Positions 54,527-63,314 of a stretch of DNA of 64,000 bases are shown here, in pieces. A program made the position numbers and the translations under genes. The notes below the pieces were generated by a model. The model was not told where the DNA came from. It was given only the letters and a program-made list of their open reading frames with translations, and did no database searches. The stretch is from Candidatus Rokuibacteriota bacterium. Lineage in GTDB: Bacteria > Methylomirabilota > Methylomirabilia > Rokubacteriales > CSP1-6. Numbering within the stretch: the stretch's first letter is position 1; each line of letters opens with the position of its first letter. The stretch spans positions 1 to 64,000 of the forward strand of contig QHSL01000068.1 in assembly GCA_003220435.1 (NCBI GenBank), given 5' to 3'.

Positions 54527-55923
54527 TCCGGATCTACAACACGATGACACGGACGAAGGAGGAGTTCGTCCCGCTGGCCGCTCCTCACGTCGGCATGTAC
54601 GTGTGCGGGGTGACCGTGTACGATCAGTCGCACGTCGGCCACGCGCGAAGCGCGATGGTCTTCGATGTGATTCGCCGTTACCTGACCTTCAAGGGTTACC
54701 AGGTCACGTTCGTCAAGAACTACACCGACGTCGACGACCGTATCATCAAGCGGGCGAGCCAGGAGGGCGTCACCGCGCGCGAGTTCGCGGAGCGCTTCAT
54801 CGCCGCCGAGCGCGCCGACATGGCCTCGCTCGGGGTCCTGGCCCCCGACGTCGACCCGAAGGCGACGGAGCACGTGCCCCAGATGATCGAGCTCATCAGC
54901 CGGCTGGTGGCGTCCGGTCACGCCTACCCGATCGACGGCGACGTGTATTTCGAGATCCGTCGCTTCCCGTCCTACGGCCGGCTCTCCGGGAAGAATCTCG
55001 ACGAGCTCCTCGCCGGCGCGCGCGTCGAGGTCGACGAGCGCAAGCGCGATCCGCGTGATTTCGCGCTCTGGAAGGGCGCCAAGCCCGGGGAGCCGGCGTG
55101 GGACAGCCCGTGGGGGTCGGGACGCCCCGGCTGGCACATCGAGTGCTCGGCGATGGCGATGCAGTACCTGGGAGAGTCGTTCGATCTCCACGGCGGCGGC
55201 GAGGACCTGATCTTTCCCCACCACGAGTGCGAGATCGCCCAGGCCGAGGCGTGCACCGGCCGGCCGTTCGCCCGCTACTGGGCGCACAACGGAATGGTCA
55301 ATATGGGCAAGGACAAGATGTCGAAGTCGCTCGGCAACACGTTGAACATCCGGGAGGTCGTCAAGCGTCACGATCCCGACGCGCTCCGGCTCTGGGTGCT
55401 CGGGACGCACTATCGCAACATGATCGAGTGGTCCGAGGAGCGGGTCGAAGAGAGCGCGCGCGCCCTCGACCGGTTCGCGCGCCTCCGGCGTGACGCGACC
55501 GCCGTGCGCGGCGGCGCGGCCGCGGCCTCGCTGCCCCCCGCCTTCGCCGAGTTCCGCCCACGCTTCGCGCGGGCGATGGACGACGACTTCAACACGCCGC
55601 AAGCGCTCGCCGCGCTCTTCGACTTCGTGCGGGCGCTGGCCGAGGCCCGCGACCGCGGGCCTGCGGTCATCGCGCCGGGCGGCGGGTTCGTGGCCGGAGT
55701 CGACGAGCTCGTGCAGCTGGCGCGTGTCCTCGGGCTCTTTGGCCGCGACGCCGCGGCGGAGGGTCCGCCGGCCGAGGTCGAACGACTGGTCGTCGCGCGC
55801 GGCGAGGCGAGGGCGCGCCGTGACTTCAAGCGCTCGGACGAGCTGCGCGACGAGATCGCACGGCTTGGCTGGCTCGTCGAGGACACCTCGGCGGGGCCGC
55901 GGCTCACCCCGAAGGGGTCGTGA
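54523..55923 (+). CDS. cysS: Cysteinyl-tRNA synthetase
   Basis: 466 residues. Class I motifs are the HIGH equivalent DQSHVGHARSAMVFD and KMSKS in KDKMSKSLGNTLN. Zinc ligands are CGVTVYD, HIECSAMAM and FPHHECEIAQ. The DALR-type C-terminal helical domain contains DDDFNTPQALAALFD. It charges tRNA-Cys. The TGA overlaps or abuts the rlmB start. Confidence 0.97.
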   Translation: MIRIYNTMTRTKEEFVPLAAPHVGMYVCGVTVYDQSHVGHARSAMVFDVIRRYLTFKGYQVTFVKNYTDVDDRIIKRASQEGVTAREFAERFIAAERADMASLGVLAPDVDPKATEHVPQMIELISRLVASGHAYPIDGDVYFEIRRFPSYGRLSGKNLDELLAGARVEVDERKRDPRDFALWKGAKPGEPAWDSPWGSGRPGWHIECSAMAMQYLGESFDLHGGGEDLIFPHHECEIAQAEACTGRPFARYWAHNGMVNMGKDKMSKSLGNTLNIREVVKRHDPDALRLWVLGTHYRNMIEWSEERVEESARALDRFARLRRDATAVRGGAAAASLPPAFAEFRPRFARAMDDDFNTPQALAALFDFVRALAEARDRGPAVIAPGGGFVAGVDELVQLARVLGLFGRDAAAEGPPAEVERLVVARGEARARRDFKRSDELRDEIARLGWLVEDTSAGPRLTPKGS

Positions 55924-56696
55924 TGGCGGAGGGCCGCGTCTACGGCCGCAACCCGGTGCTCGAGCTGCTGCGGGCGCGTGGCCGGCGTGCGGACGAGGTC
56001 GCGGTGCTGGCCGGCGCGCGAGGGCCACTGACGGAGGTCGTCGCCCTGGCGCGGCGCGCGGGGGTGAAGGTCGCCTACCGCACGCGCGACCAGCTCACCG
56101 CGATGGCCGGATCGGACCGGCATCAAGGCGTGGTCGCGCGCGTGGCCTCGGCGGAGTATGTCGATCTCGCCGCGCTCCTCGAGATCCCCGGCGCTCGGGG
56201 GCAGACGCCGTTCTTCGTCGCCCTGGATCAGATCCAGGATCCGCGGAACTTCGGCGCCCTGCTCAGGACGGCCGAAGGGTTCGGCGCCCACGGCGTGATC
56301 GTGCCGAAGCACCACCAGGTTGGCCTCACGGACGCCGCGGCCCGGGCCGCGATGGGCGCGGTCGAATACCTTGCGGTCGCGCGTGAGACGAACCTGGTCA
56401 ATGCCGTTGAAGTACTGAAGAAATCCGGCATTTGGGTCTACGGCGGCGTCACAGGGTCGGGTGTTCCCGTGTGGGCAGCCGACCTGACCGGGCCTCTCTG
56501 CGTGGTTCTGGGGAGCGAGGGCGAGGGACTCCGCTCTCACGTCGCGCGAGCCTGTGACGTCCTGGTCACGATCCCGATGCTGGGACGGGTGGGGTCGCTG
56601 AACGTTGCGGCTGCCGGCGCTGTCATCTTTTACGAGGTGGCGCGACAGCGAAGTTCTAAGGGTAAATCGCTTGACTTATCGGAAAGTCAAGCCTAG
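55923..56696 (+). CDS. rlmB: 23S rRNA (guanosine-2'-O-)-methyltransferase RlmB (TrmH family)
   Basis: 257 residues from the ATG at 55923 (a GTG at 55920 would add one residue). The N-terminal L7Ae-like domain opens VYGRNPVLELL. SpoU knot motifs: NFGALLRTAEGFG, LVLGSEGEGLR-like VVLGSEGEGLRSH and GRVGSLNVAAAGAVIFYE. It methylates G2251-equivalent in 23S rRNA. The tRNA-cluster promoter lies within its last codons. Confidence 0.93.
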   Translation: MAEGRVYGRNPVLELLRARGRRADEVAVLAGARGPLTEVVALARRAGVKVAYRTRDQLTAMAGSDRHQGVVARVASAEYVDLAALLEIPGARGQTPFFVALDQIQDPRNFGALLRTAEGFGAHGVIVPKHHQVGLTDAAARAAMGAVEYLAVARETNLVNAVEVLKKSGIWVYGGVTGSGVPVWAADLTGPLCVVLGSEGEGLRSHVARACDVLVTIPMLGRVGSLNVAAAGAVIFYEVARQRSSKGKSLDLSESQA

Positions 56697-56699
56697 TGT
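56671..56699 (+). promoter_or_regulatory. Promoter of the tRNA-tuf transcription unit
   Basis: TTGACT (56671-56676), 17-nt spacer, TAGTGT (56694-56699); the start would be near 56706, 8 nt before the first tRNA. The boxes overlap the 3' end of rlmB. An inverted repeat CTTGACTT / AAGTCAAG (56670-56691) spans the -35 and spacer, acting either as an operator or as the rlmB transcript-end hairpin. Confidence 0.7.
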
Positions 56700-56713
56700 G
56701 AAGTTTTGTCTGT

Positions 56714-56788
56714 GCTGGCGTAGCTCAGGGGCAGAGCAACTGCCTTGTAAGCAGTGGGTCGGGGGTTCAAATCCTCCCGCCAGCGCCA
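56714..56788 (+). tRNA. tRNA-Thr (TGT)
   Basis: 75 nt, with acceptor stem GCTGGCG / CGCCAGC, anticodon loop CTTGTAA giving TGT, T-loop TTCAAAT and an encoded CCA. First of four tRNAs in the order of E. coli thrU-tyrU-glyT-thrT. Confidence 0.95.
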
Positions 56789-56826
56789 GCCTTTTCGAGG
56801 AGTTATCACTGCGTGCCGGCGGATTC

Positions 56827-56912
56827 GGGGAGGTACCCAAGTGGCCAAAGGGGGCAGACTGTAAATCTGCTGGCAAGCGCCTTCGGGGGTTCAAATCCTC
56901 CCCTCCCCACCA
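56827..56912 (+). tRNA. tRNA-Tyr (GTA)
   Basis: 86 nt with the long variable arm of class II tRNAs, acceptor GGGGAGG / CCTCCCC, anticodon loop CTGTAAA giving GTA, and an encoded CCA. Confidence 0.95.
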
Positions 56913-56979
56913 TTGTAGCGGGTGCCACGAGGTCGGCTCGAACCGAGGGTGGGCTGAGAAGGATACGGGTGGCTCCGTA
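56913..56979 (+). repeat. Repeat in the tRNA-Tyr/tRNA-Gly spacer, shared with hisH
   Basis: 67 bp filling almost the whole spacer (56913-56985). It aligns without gaps to 46230-46296 inside hisH. It contains TTGTAGCGGG, CCGAGGGTGG and CGGGTGGCTCCG. Confidence 0.7.
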
Positions 56980-56985
56980 CAAGGC

Positions 56986-57060
56986 GCGGGAATAGCTCAG
57001 TGGTAGAGCGCCAGCCTTCCAAGCTGGGGGTCGCGGGTTCGAATCCCGTTTCCCGCTCCA
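56986..57060 (+). tRNA. tRNA-Gly (TCC)
   Basis: 75 nt, acceptor GCGGGAA / TTCCCGC, anticodon loop CTTCCAA giving TCC, T-loop TTCGAAT, encoded CCA. Confidence 0.95.
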
Positions 57061-57074
57061 AGTCTCGCGCAAGC

Positions 57075-57150
57075 GCCCATGTAGCTCAGTCGGCAGAGCG
57101 CGTCCTTGGTAAGGACGAGGTCTCCGGTTCAATCCCGGACATGGGCTCCA
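57075..57150 (+). tRNA. tRNA-Thr (GGT)
   Basis: 76 nt, acceptor GCCCATG / CATGGGC, anticodon loop TTGGTAA giving GGT, encoded CCA. It ends 38 bp before tuf, so tuf is presumably released from the same precursor transcript. Confidence 0.95.
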
Positions 57151-57188
57151 GGATCTATATCGCTACCGCCAACGGGAGGGCGTGAGGA

Positions 57189-58382
57189 ATGGCGAAGGCG
57201 AAGTACGAGCGGACGAAGCCGCACGTGAACGTGGGGACGATCGGGCACATCGATCACGGCAAGACGACGTTGACGGCGGCGATTACGAAGGTGCTGCACA
57301 CGAAGAACAAGCAGATCGCGGTGCGGGAATACGGGTCGATCGACAACGCGCCGGAAGAGCGGGAGCGGGGGATCACGATCGCGGTGGCGCACGTGGAGTA
57401 CGAGACGGCCAAGCGGCACTACGCGCACATCGACTGTCCGGGGCACGCGGACTATATCAAGAACATGATCACGGGGGCGGCGCAGATGGACGGCGCCATT
57501 CTGGTGGTCGCGGCCAACGACGGTCCCATGCCCCAGACCCGTGAACACGTGCTGCTGGCGCGGCAGGTGAACGTGCCGTTTCTGGTGGTGTTCATGAACA
57601 AGGTGGACATGGTGGACGACCCGGAGATTCTGGACCTGGTGGAGCTGGAGGTGCGGGAGCTGCTGAAGAAGTACCAGTTTCCGGGGGACGAGGTGCCGGT
57701 GATTCGGGGGTCGGCGCTGCAGGCCAACGAGAAGCCGGAGGACGGGAAGGCGAACGAGGCGATCTGGAAGCTGATGGAGGCGGTGGACAGCTACATTCCG
57801 ACGCCGCCGCGGCCGGTGGACAAGCCGTACCTGATGCCGATCGAGGACATATTTTCGATCACGGGGCGGGGGACGGTGGTGACGGGGCGGGTGGAGCGGG
57901 GGATCGTGAAGGTGGGGGAAGAAGTGGAGATCGTGGGGATCCACGACACGCGCAAGACGGTGGTGACCGGGGTGGAGATGTTTCGGAAGCTGCTGGACGA
58001 GGGGCAAGCGGGGGACAATATCGGGGCGCTGTTGCGCGGGGTGGACAAGGACGAGGTCGAACGCGGCCAAGTGCTGGCGAAGCCGGGCTCGATCAAGCCG
58101 CACAAGAAGTTCAAAGCGGAAGTGTACGTGCTGACCAAGGAAGAGGGGGGGCGGCACACGCCGTACTTCAACGGGTACCGGCCGCAGTTTTACTTTCGGA
58201 CGACGGACGTGACGGGGGTGTGCACGTTGCCCCAGGGGGTGGAGATGGTGATGCCGGGGGACAACGTGACGATGGCGATCGAGCTGATCACGCCGATCGC
58301 GATGGAGAAGGAGCTGCGGTTCGCCATTCGGGAGGGGGGACGGACGGTGGGGGCGGGTGTCGTCACGGAGATCACGGAGTAG
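57189..58382 (+). CDS. tuf: Elongation factor Tu
   Basis: 397 residues. G1 [10 protein letters not shown], switch [19 protein letters not shown]3 [13 protein letters not shown]4 NKVDMVDD, then the two beta-barrel domains ([35 protein letters not shown]). It delivers aminoacyl-tRNA to the ribosome. Base usage differs from its neighbours: glycine is very often GGG and valine GTG, giving long G-rich runs between 57840 and 58370. Upstream it has the context of tufB (tRNA cluster); downstream that of tufA (rpsJ follows by 3 bp). Confidence 0.98.
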   Translation: MAKAKYERTKPHVNVGTIGHIDHGKTTLTAAITKVLHTKNKQIAVREYGSIDNAPEERERGITIAVAHVEYETAKRHYAHIDCPGHADYIKNMITGAAQMDGAILVVAANDGPMPQTREHVLLARQVNVPFLVVFMNKVDMVDDPEILDLVELEVRELLKKYQFPGDEVPVIRGSALQANEKPEDGKANEAIWKLMEAVDSYIPTPPRPVDKPYLMPIEDIFSITGRGTVVTGRVERGIVKVGEEVEIVGIHDTRKTVVTGVEMFRKLLDEGQAGDNIGALLRGVDKDEVERGQVLAKPGSIKPHKKFKAEVYVLTKEEGGRHTPYFNGYRPQFYFRTTDVTGVCTLPQGVEMVMPGDNVTMAIELITPIAMEKELRFAIREGGRTVGAGVVTEITE

Positions 58383-58385
58383 CGT

Positions 58386-58706
58386 ATGGCCACCCTGGCC
58401 GCCGATCAGAAGATCCGCATCCGTCTGAAAGCGTACGATCACCAGCTACTCGATCGGTCGGTCAAGGAGATCGTCGAGACCGTGCGCCGGACGGGCGCCC
58501 GCGTGTCGGGTCCAGTCCTGCTGCCCACCATCATCAACCGGTGGACGGTGCTGCGCAGCCCGCACGTGGACAAGACGTCGCGCGAGCAGTTCGAGATGCG
58601 CACGCACAAACGGCTGCTGGACATCGTCGATCCGACGCCGCAGACCGTCGACTCGCTCATGAAGCTCGACCTGCCTGCCGGCGTCGATGTCGAGATCAAG
58701 CTATAG
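58386..58706 (+). CDS. rpsJ: 30S ribosomal protein S10
   Basis: 106 residues. [39 protein letters not shown] (residues 10-48) and [35 protein letters not shown] are S10 (NusE). First gene of the S10 operon; also a partner of NusB in antitermination. Confidence 0.98.
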   Translation: MATLAADQKIRIRLKAYDHQLLDRSVKEIVETVRRTGARVSGPVLLPTIINRWTVLRSPHVDKTSREQFEMRTHKRLLDIVDPTPQTVDSLMKLDLPAGVDVEIKL

Positions 58707-58707
58707 C

Positions 58708-58877
58708 GCCGATGAAAACCGCCCATCTCGGCAGATCGCAACCAAGCTCCTGTTGCTCGCGGCCGATCAAAACCGTCCCAGATGCGAGGCGCCGACGAGC
58801 GACGACTGAGGCGTATGCCGCATACGCCGCAGGGAGGAGCGAGGAGGCAACGAAGCAGATGGGCGGTTTTCATCGGC
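58708..58877. repeat. 170-bp inverted-repeat element between rpsJ and rplC
   Basis: Begins 2 bp after the rpsJ stop and ends 21 bp before the rplC ATG. The ends are a perfect 21-bp inverted repeat (58708-58728 and 58857-58877, containing GATGAAAACCGCCCATCT on the left). Inside is a second palindrome, GGCGTATGC / GCATACGCC, at 58810-58828. No target duplication or transposase frame is visible. S10 operons normally have only a short gap here. Confidence 0.75.
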
Positions 58878-58898
58878 CGCTCTTACAGCGGGGTCGCG

Positions 58899-59576
58899 AT
58901 GGCGCGTAAAGAAGGACTGATCGGGCGGAAGGTTGGGATGACCCAGGTGTTTGCGGAGGATGGGAGTCACGTGCCGGTGACGGTCATCGAGGCTGGGCCG
59001 TGCCCGGTCATCGAGATCCGCACCGCGGAGTCCCACGGCTACGACGCGCTTCAGCTCGGCTTCGAGCAGAAAAAGAAGAACGTGTCCAAGCCGCAGGCCG
59101 GGCAGTTCAAGAAGGCGAACGTGCCGCCGATGCGCGTGATCCGCGAGATCCGGCTCGAGAAGACCGAGAAGCTCCAGGGCTATCAGCTCGGCCAATCGCT
59201 GACGGTCGAGATGTTCACGCCGGGCGAGCTGGTCGACGTCGTGGGCCTGACGAAGGGCAAGGGGTTCCAGGGCGGCGTCCGTCGCTACGGCTGGGCGGGC
59301 GGCGACGCGAGCCACGGGTCGATGTTCTATCGGGCGCCCGGGTCGATCGGCGCCTCGTCCGATCCCTCGCGCGTGTGGCCGGGGCATCATCTCCCCGGGC
59401 GCATGGGCGGCGACCGGCGGACCGTGCTGAACCTGAGCGTGGTACGCGTGTTGCCCGAACAGAGTCTGGTGCTGGTGCGCGGCGCGGTGCCGGGCGCCAA
59501 CGGGTCCCTCGTGATGGTGCGGAAGTCCGTGAAGGCGACGAAGGCCCAGCAGACGAAAGCGGCGGAAAAGAAATAG
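58899..59576 (+). CDS. rplC: 50S ribosomal protein L3
   Basis: 225 residues from MARKEGLIGRKVGMTQVF. GKGFQGGVRRYGWAGGDASHGS and GRMGGDRRTVLNL include the glutamine methylated in E. coli L3. The C-terminus is a Lys/Ala tail. An upstream in-frame extension exists but crosses the inverted-repeat element and is not credible. Confidence 0.97.
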   Translation: MARKEGLIGRKVGMTQVFAEDGSHVPVTVIEAGPCPVIEIRTAESHGYDALQLGFEQKKKNVSKPQAGQFKKANVPPMRVIREIRLEKTEKLQGYQLGQSLTVEMFTPGELVDVVGLTKGKGFQGGVRRYGWAGGDASHGSMFYRAPGSIGASSDPSRVWPGHHLPGRMGGDRRTVLNLSVVRVLPEQSLVLVRGAVPGANGSLVMVRKSVKATKAQQTKAAEKK

Positions 59577-59578
59577 CG

Positions 59579-60202
59579 ATGCCAACGGTGCAGGTGGTGG
59601 ACGCGAAAGGCAAGCAGACCGGGTCGCTCGAGCTCGACGCCTTCGGCGTCGAGATCCGCGTGCCGCTGCTGCACCAGGCGGTGAAGCGCGAGCTCAACGA
59701 CCGCCGAACCGGTACCCACGATACCAAGGGACGCAGCGAGGTGTCCGGCGGCGGGCGCAAGCCGTGGAAGCAGAAGGGGACGGGGCGAGCGCGGCAGGGC
59801 TCGATCCGCGCGACCCAGTGGAAGGGGGGCGGTAAGCCGTTCGGCCCGACGCCCCACAGCTACGACCAGGCCATGCCGCGTGCGATGCGTCGCGAGGCGT
59901 TACGTGCCGCCGTCGCGGCCAAGCTCGCCGCGGGCGAGCTCTCGGCGGTCGAGGCGCTCGACGGCTCCGACGGAAAGACCAAGTCGCTGGTGGCGCGCCT
60001 CGGCGCTCTGGGGATCACGGGCGAGCGGACGCTGCTGGTGGTGCGCGAGTTGGCCGAGCCGATGGCGCGCGCCGCGCGTAACGTGCCCTGGCTGACCGTC
60101 GAGACGCCGCTCCACGTGTCCGTCTACCAGCTCCTGCACGCGCGCCGCGTCGTCTTCGAGCGCGACGGCCTCGTCGCGCTGGCGGAAGCCCTGAAGAAAT
60201 GA
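59579..60202 (+). CDS. rplD: 50S ribosomal protein L4
   Basis: 207 residues. GGRKPWKQKGTGRARQGSIRATQWKGGG (residues 58-85) is the extended loop of the exit tunnel, and the remaining domain is normal. In E. coli L4 also represses the S10 operon; no leader target was recognised here. A 94-bp gap follows instead of the usual overlap. Confidence 0.97.
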   Translation: MPTVQVVDAKGKQTGSLELDAFGVEIRVPLLHQAVKRELNDRRTGTHDTKGRSEVSGGGRKPWKQKGTGRARQGSIRATQWKGGGKPFGPTPHSYDQAMPRAMRREALRAAVAAKLAAGELSAVEALDGSDGKTKSLVARLGALGITGERTLLVVRELAEPMARAARNVPWLTVETPLHVSVYQLLHARRVVFERDGLVALAEALKK

Positions 60203-60206
60203 GCAC

Positions 60207-60248
60207 GGTGCGCGCGCAGCGACGCGGACGGACGGAGCCGCACGCACC
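60207..60248. repeat. Imperfect hairpin in the rplD-rplW gap
   Basis: GGTGCGCGCG (60207-60216) and CGCACGCACC (60239-60248) pair with one mismatch around a 22-nt loop. The 94-bp gap is unusual for this operon position. No gene is visible. Confidence 0.4.
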
Positions 60249-60296
60249 TACATCAGGCCACCCTCGGTCCAGGCTGGCCTCAAGGACACCGCCACA

Positions 60297-60590
60297 ATGA
60301 CCCGCTCGGCACGCGAGATCCTGATCCGCCCGCTCATGACGGAAAAGAGCATGCGCCAGAAGGAAGAGCAGAACACCGTAACGTTCCGAGTCCGCCCGGA
60401 CGCCAACAAGGTCGAGATCCGCACCGCGGTCGAGACCGTGTTCAACGTCAAGGTGTCGTCGGTGCGCACGGCGACGTTCGAGGGGAAGCTGAAGCGGATG
60501 GGGCGCGCCGAGGGACGGCGGCCGAACTGGAAGAAGGCGGTCGTAGCGCTGGCGCCCGGCCACAAGATCGAAATCGTCGAGGGAGCCTAG
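60297..60590 (+). CDS. rplW: 50S ribosomal protein L23
   Basis: 97 residues. [18 protein letters not shown] and [27 protein letters not shown] match L23, which lines the tunnel exit and docks trigger factor and SRP. Confidence 0.97.
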   Translation: MTRSAREILIRPLMTEKSMRQKEEQNTVTFRVRPDANKVEIRTAVETVFNVKVSSVRTATFEGKLKRMGRAEGRRPNWKKAVVALAPGHKIEIVEGA

Positions 60591-60594
60591 CGGC

Positions 60595-61419
60595 ATGCCT
60601 ATCCGTACCGTCAAGCCGACGTCGGCCGCGCTGCGCTACCTCACCTACGTCACCTACGACGAGATCACGAAGCAGGAGCCGGAAAAGCGCCTGCTGGCGC
60701 CCAAGCGGAGGACGAACGGCCGGAACGTCTACGGCCGGATCACCGTTCGCCACCGGGGCGGCGGCGCCAAGCAGATGGTGCGGAAGGTCGACTTCCGGCG
60801 GGAGAAGCACGGGATTCCCGCGCGCGTGGCCGCGATCGAGTACGATCCGAATCGGTCGGCGCGGCTCGCCCTGCTCTACTACCGAGACGGCGAGAAGCGG
60901 TACATCATCGCGCCCCATGGGCTTCGCGTCGGCGATACCGTCATGTCGGGCCCCCAGGCGGACATCCTGCCGGGAAACGCGCTGCCGGTGCGCAACATCC
61001 CGCTCGGCACGCTGGTCCACAACATCGAGCTCCATCCCGGCCGCGGCGCGCAGCTCTGCCGGAGCGCCGGGACGCAGGCGCAGCTCCTCGCGAAGGAGGG
61101 AGATCGCGCGACGCTCAAGCTCCCCTCCGGCGAGGTCCGGATGGTCTCGCTCGAGTGCGCGGCGACCGTCGGCCAGGTCGGCAATCTCGACCACGAGAAC
61201 GTGTCGATCGGCAAGGCGGGCCGCAAGCGCTGGCTCGGCTTCCGTCCGACGGTCCGCGGCACCGTCATGAATCCGGTGGATCACCCGATGGGCGGCGGCG
61301 AAGGCAAGGGCAAGGGCAACCATCCGATGACCCCGTGGGGTAAGCCCACCAAGGGCTACAAGACGCGGCGGGGCGCGAAGCCGTCGGACCGGGACATCGT
61401 GACGCGACGGACGAAATAG
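60595..61419 (+). CDS. rplB: 50S ribosomal protein L2
   Basis: 274 residues. [33 protein letters not shown], and the peptidyl-transferase-proximal C-terminus [23 protein letters not shown] (His near 230) are all present. Confidence 0.98.
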   Translation: MPIRTVKPTSAALRYLTYVTYDEITKQEPEKRLLAPKRRTNGRNVYGRITVRHRGGGAKQMVRKVDFRREKHGIPARVAAIEYDPNRSARLALLYYRDGEKRYIIAPHGLRVGDTVMSGPQADILPGNALPVRNIPLGTLVHNIELHPGRGAQLCRSAGTQAQLLAKEGDRATLKLPSGEVRMVSLECAATVGQVGNLDHENVSIGKAGRKRWLGFRPTVRGTVMNPVDHPMGGGEGKGKGNHPMTPWGKPTKGYKTRRGAKPSDRDIVTRRTK

Positions 61420-61428
61420 GAGCGGATG

Positions 61429-61722
61429 ATGGGGCGTTCGCTGAAGAAGGGGCCGTACATCGATCCCACGCTGCTCGGGCGGATCGAGGATCTGAATCGG
61501 ACCCGGCAGAAGAAAGTGCTGAAGACGTGGTCGCGGCGGTCGACGATTCCGCCCGAGTTCGTGGGCCACACCCTCGCCGTCCACAACGGCAAGAAGTTCA
61601 TCCCGGTCTACGTGACCGAGAACATGGTGGGACACCGGCTGGGTGAGTTCGCGATGACGAGGACCTTCCGGGCCCACGGCACCGCCGAGAAAGCGGCGAC
61701 CTCGCCGACCGGGAAGACCTGA
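61429..61722 (+). CDS. rpsS: 30S ribosomal protein S19
   Basis: 97 residues from [19 protein letters not shown] (a preceding in-frame ATG at 61426 would add one Met). [40 protein letters not shown] is diagnostic over residues 31-70. It overlies the S13/S14 head region of the 30S subunit. Confidence 0.97.
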   Translation: MGRSLKKGPYIDPTLLGRIEDLNRTRQKKVLKTWSRRSTIPPEFVGHTLAVHNGKKFIPVYVTENMVGHRLGEFAMTRTFRAHGTAEKAATSPTGKT

Positions 61723-61727
61723 GCGCG

Positions 61728-62231
61728 ATGCGAACGATGGCGCGGGCGCGGTTCGTGCGGGTGTCGGCCCGTAAGGCGCGGCTTGTGCTCGATCAGATCC
61801 GCGGCAAGCCGGTCGCCGAGGCGCTGGCGACCCTCGAGTACACGCCGCGGGCCGCGGCCCGGCTCATCGAGAAGGTGCTGCGGTCGGCGGTGGCGAACGC
61901 CGAGCACAACCATCAGGTGCGGAACCTCGACGACCTGCGCGTCGTCCAGGCGATCGCCGACGGCGGGCCGGTGCTCAAACGTGTGCAGCCCCGCGCGATG
62001 GGGCGCGCCTTCTCGATCAAGCACCGGACGAGCCACCTGACGATCGGGGTGAGCGACGAGACGAACGGCGCGATCGCGGCGCGCCCGGTCGCGCCGGCTC
62101 GCCCGGCGACACCGCCGCCTCCCGCGGAGCGGCCGGCGGAAGCCGCGCCGGCGCGCGGGCGCCGCGGCGCTGCGCGGGCGCCGCGCAAGCCGGCCGCGAA
62201 GCGCACTTCGAAGTCGAAGGGGAAAAAGTAG
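61728..62231 (+). CDS. rplV: 50S ribosomal protein L22 with long C-terminal tail
   Basis: 167 residues; the conserved L22 (about 110 residues) spans MARARFVRVSARKARLVLDQ through AMGRAFSIKHRTSHLTIGV. Beyond it is a tail of about 50 residues rich in Ala, Pro, Arg and Lys, ending KRTSKSKGKK. It is low in complexity and probably lies on the ribosome surface. The start ATG is 5 bp after rpsS. Confidence 0.95.
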   Translation: MRTMARARFVRVSARKARLVLDQIRGKPVAEALATLEYTPRAAARLIEKVLRSAVANAEHNHQVRNLDDLRVVQAIADGGPVLKRVQPRAMGRAFSIKHRTSHLTIGVSDETNGAIAARPVAPARPATPPPPAERPAEAAPARGRRGAARAPRKPAAKRTSKSKGKK

Positions 62232-62234
62232 ACG

Positions 62235-62879
62235 ATGGGCCAGAAAACGCATCCGATCGGCTTCCGGCTAGGGGCGACCCGGACGTGGAGCTCGCGCTGG
62301 TTCGCCACGAAGGCCTACGCCAACCTCCTGCACGAGGACGTGAAGATCCGGCGCTTCATCAAGGACCAGCTCTACCACGCCGGCATCTCGAAGATCGACA
62401 TCGAGCGCTCGGCCAATCGCGCGCGCATCACGATCTCGACCGCCCGGCCCGGGATCATCATCGGCCGGAAGGGCTCGGAGGTCGAGAAACTGAAAAACGA
62501 GCTGCAGACGCGCACCGGCAAGGAGATCTACCTCAACATCGAGGAGGTCATCCATCCGGAGCTCGACGCCCAGCTCGTCGCCGAGAACGTGGCGCTCCAG
62601 CTCCAGAAGCGCGTCGCCTTCCGCCGCGCCATGAAGAAGGCGGTGACGTCCGCGCTACGGCTGGGCGCCGACGGGATCCGGATCGCGTGCGCGGGGCGGC
62701 TGGGCGGCGGCGAGATCGCACGGCGCGAGTGGTACCGCGACGGGCGGGTGCCGCTCCACACGATCCGGGCCGACATCGACTACGGGCTGGCCACCGCCCA
62801 CACGACGTACGGCACCATCGGCGTCAAGGTCTGGGTCTTCAAGGGCGAGGTGCTCCGCACCGCGCCCGCGGAAGCATGA
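62235..62879 (+). CDS. rpsC: 30S ribosomal protein S3
   Basis: 214 residues. [13 protein letters not shown] start, KH domain with [19 protein letters not shown]-terminal [31 protein letters not shown]. Part of the mRNA entry helicase of the 30S subunit. Confidence 0.98.
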   Translation: MGQKTHPIGFRLGATRTWSSRWFATKAYANLLHEDVKIRRFIKDQLYHAGISKIDIERSANRARITISTARPGIIIGRKGSEVEKLKNELQTRTGKEIYLNIEEVIHPELDAQLVAENVALQLQKRVAFRRAMKKAVTSALRLGADGIRIACAGRLGGGEIARREWYRDGRVPLHTIRADIDYGLATAHTTYGTIGVKVWVFKGEVLRTAPAEA

Positions 62880-62891
62880 GGCGGCCCACCG

Positions 62892-63308
62892 ATGCTGATG
62901 CCGAAGCGCGTCAAGTACCGGAAGGCCCAGCGCGGGCGGATGAAGGGCATCGCCACGCGCGGGTCGACGCTCGCCTTCGGCGACTTCGGCCTCAAGGCCC
63001 TCGAGCCGGGCTGGGTGACCAACCGCCAGATCGAGGCCGCGCGCGTCGCGCTCTCCCGGAGTCTCAAGCGCGGTGGCAAGGTCTGGATCCGAGTCTTTCC
63101 GGACAAGCCAGTGACGAAGAAGCCAGCGGAGACGCGGATGGGCAAGGGCAAGGGAAATCCCGAGGAATGGGTGGCCGTGGTGAAGCCCGGCCGCATCCTG
63201 TACGAGATGATCGGCGTGCCCGAGGACGTGGCGCGCGTCTCGTTCCGTACCGCGGCGCAGAAGATCGGCATCGCGACGAAGTTCGTGTCGCGCACCCGAG
63301 CCTTGTAG
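62892..63308 (+). CDS. rplP: 50S ribosomal protein L16
   Basis: 138 residues. [70 protein letters not shown]. It shapes the A-site region of the 50S subunit. A repeat array follows instead of the usual tight junction to rpmC. Confidence 0.98.
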   Translation: MLMPKRVKYRKAQRGRMKGIATRGSTLAFGDFGLKALEPGWVTNRQIEAARVALSRSLKRGGKVWIRVFPDKPVTKKPAETRMGKGKGNPEEWVAVVKPGRILYEMIGVPEDVARVSFRTAAQKIGIATKFVSRTRAL

Positions 63309-63314
63309 TGGTAG

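Noticed and set aside
58782-58898. An N-terminal extension of L3 starting at 58782
   Set aside because: It would be translated through the inverted-repeat element and precedes the canonical MARKEGLIGRK start.
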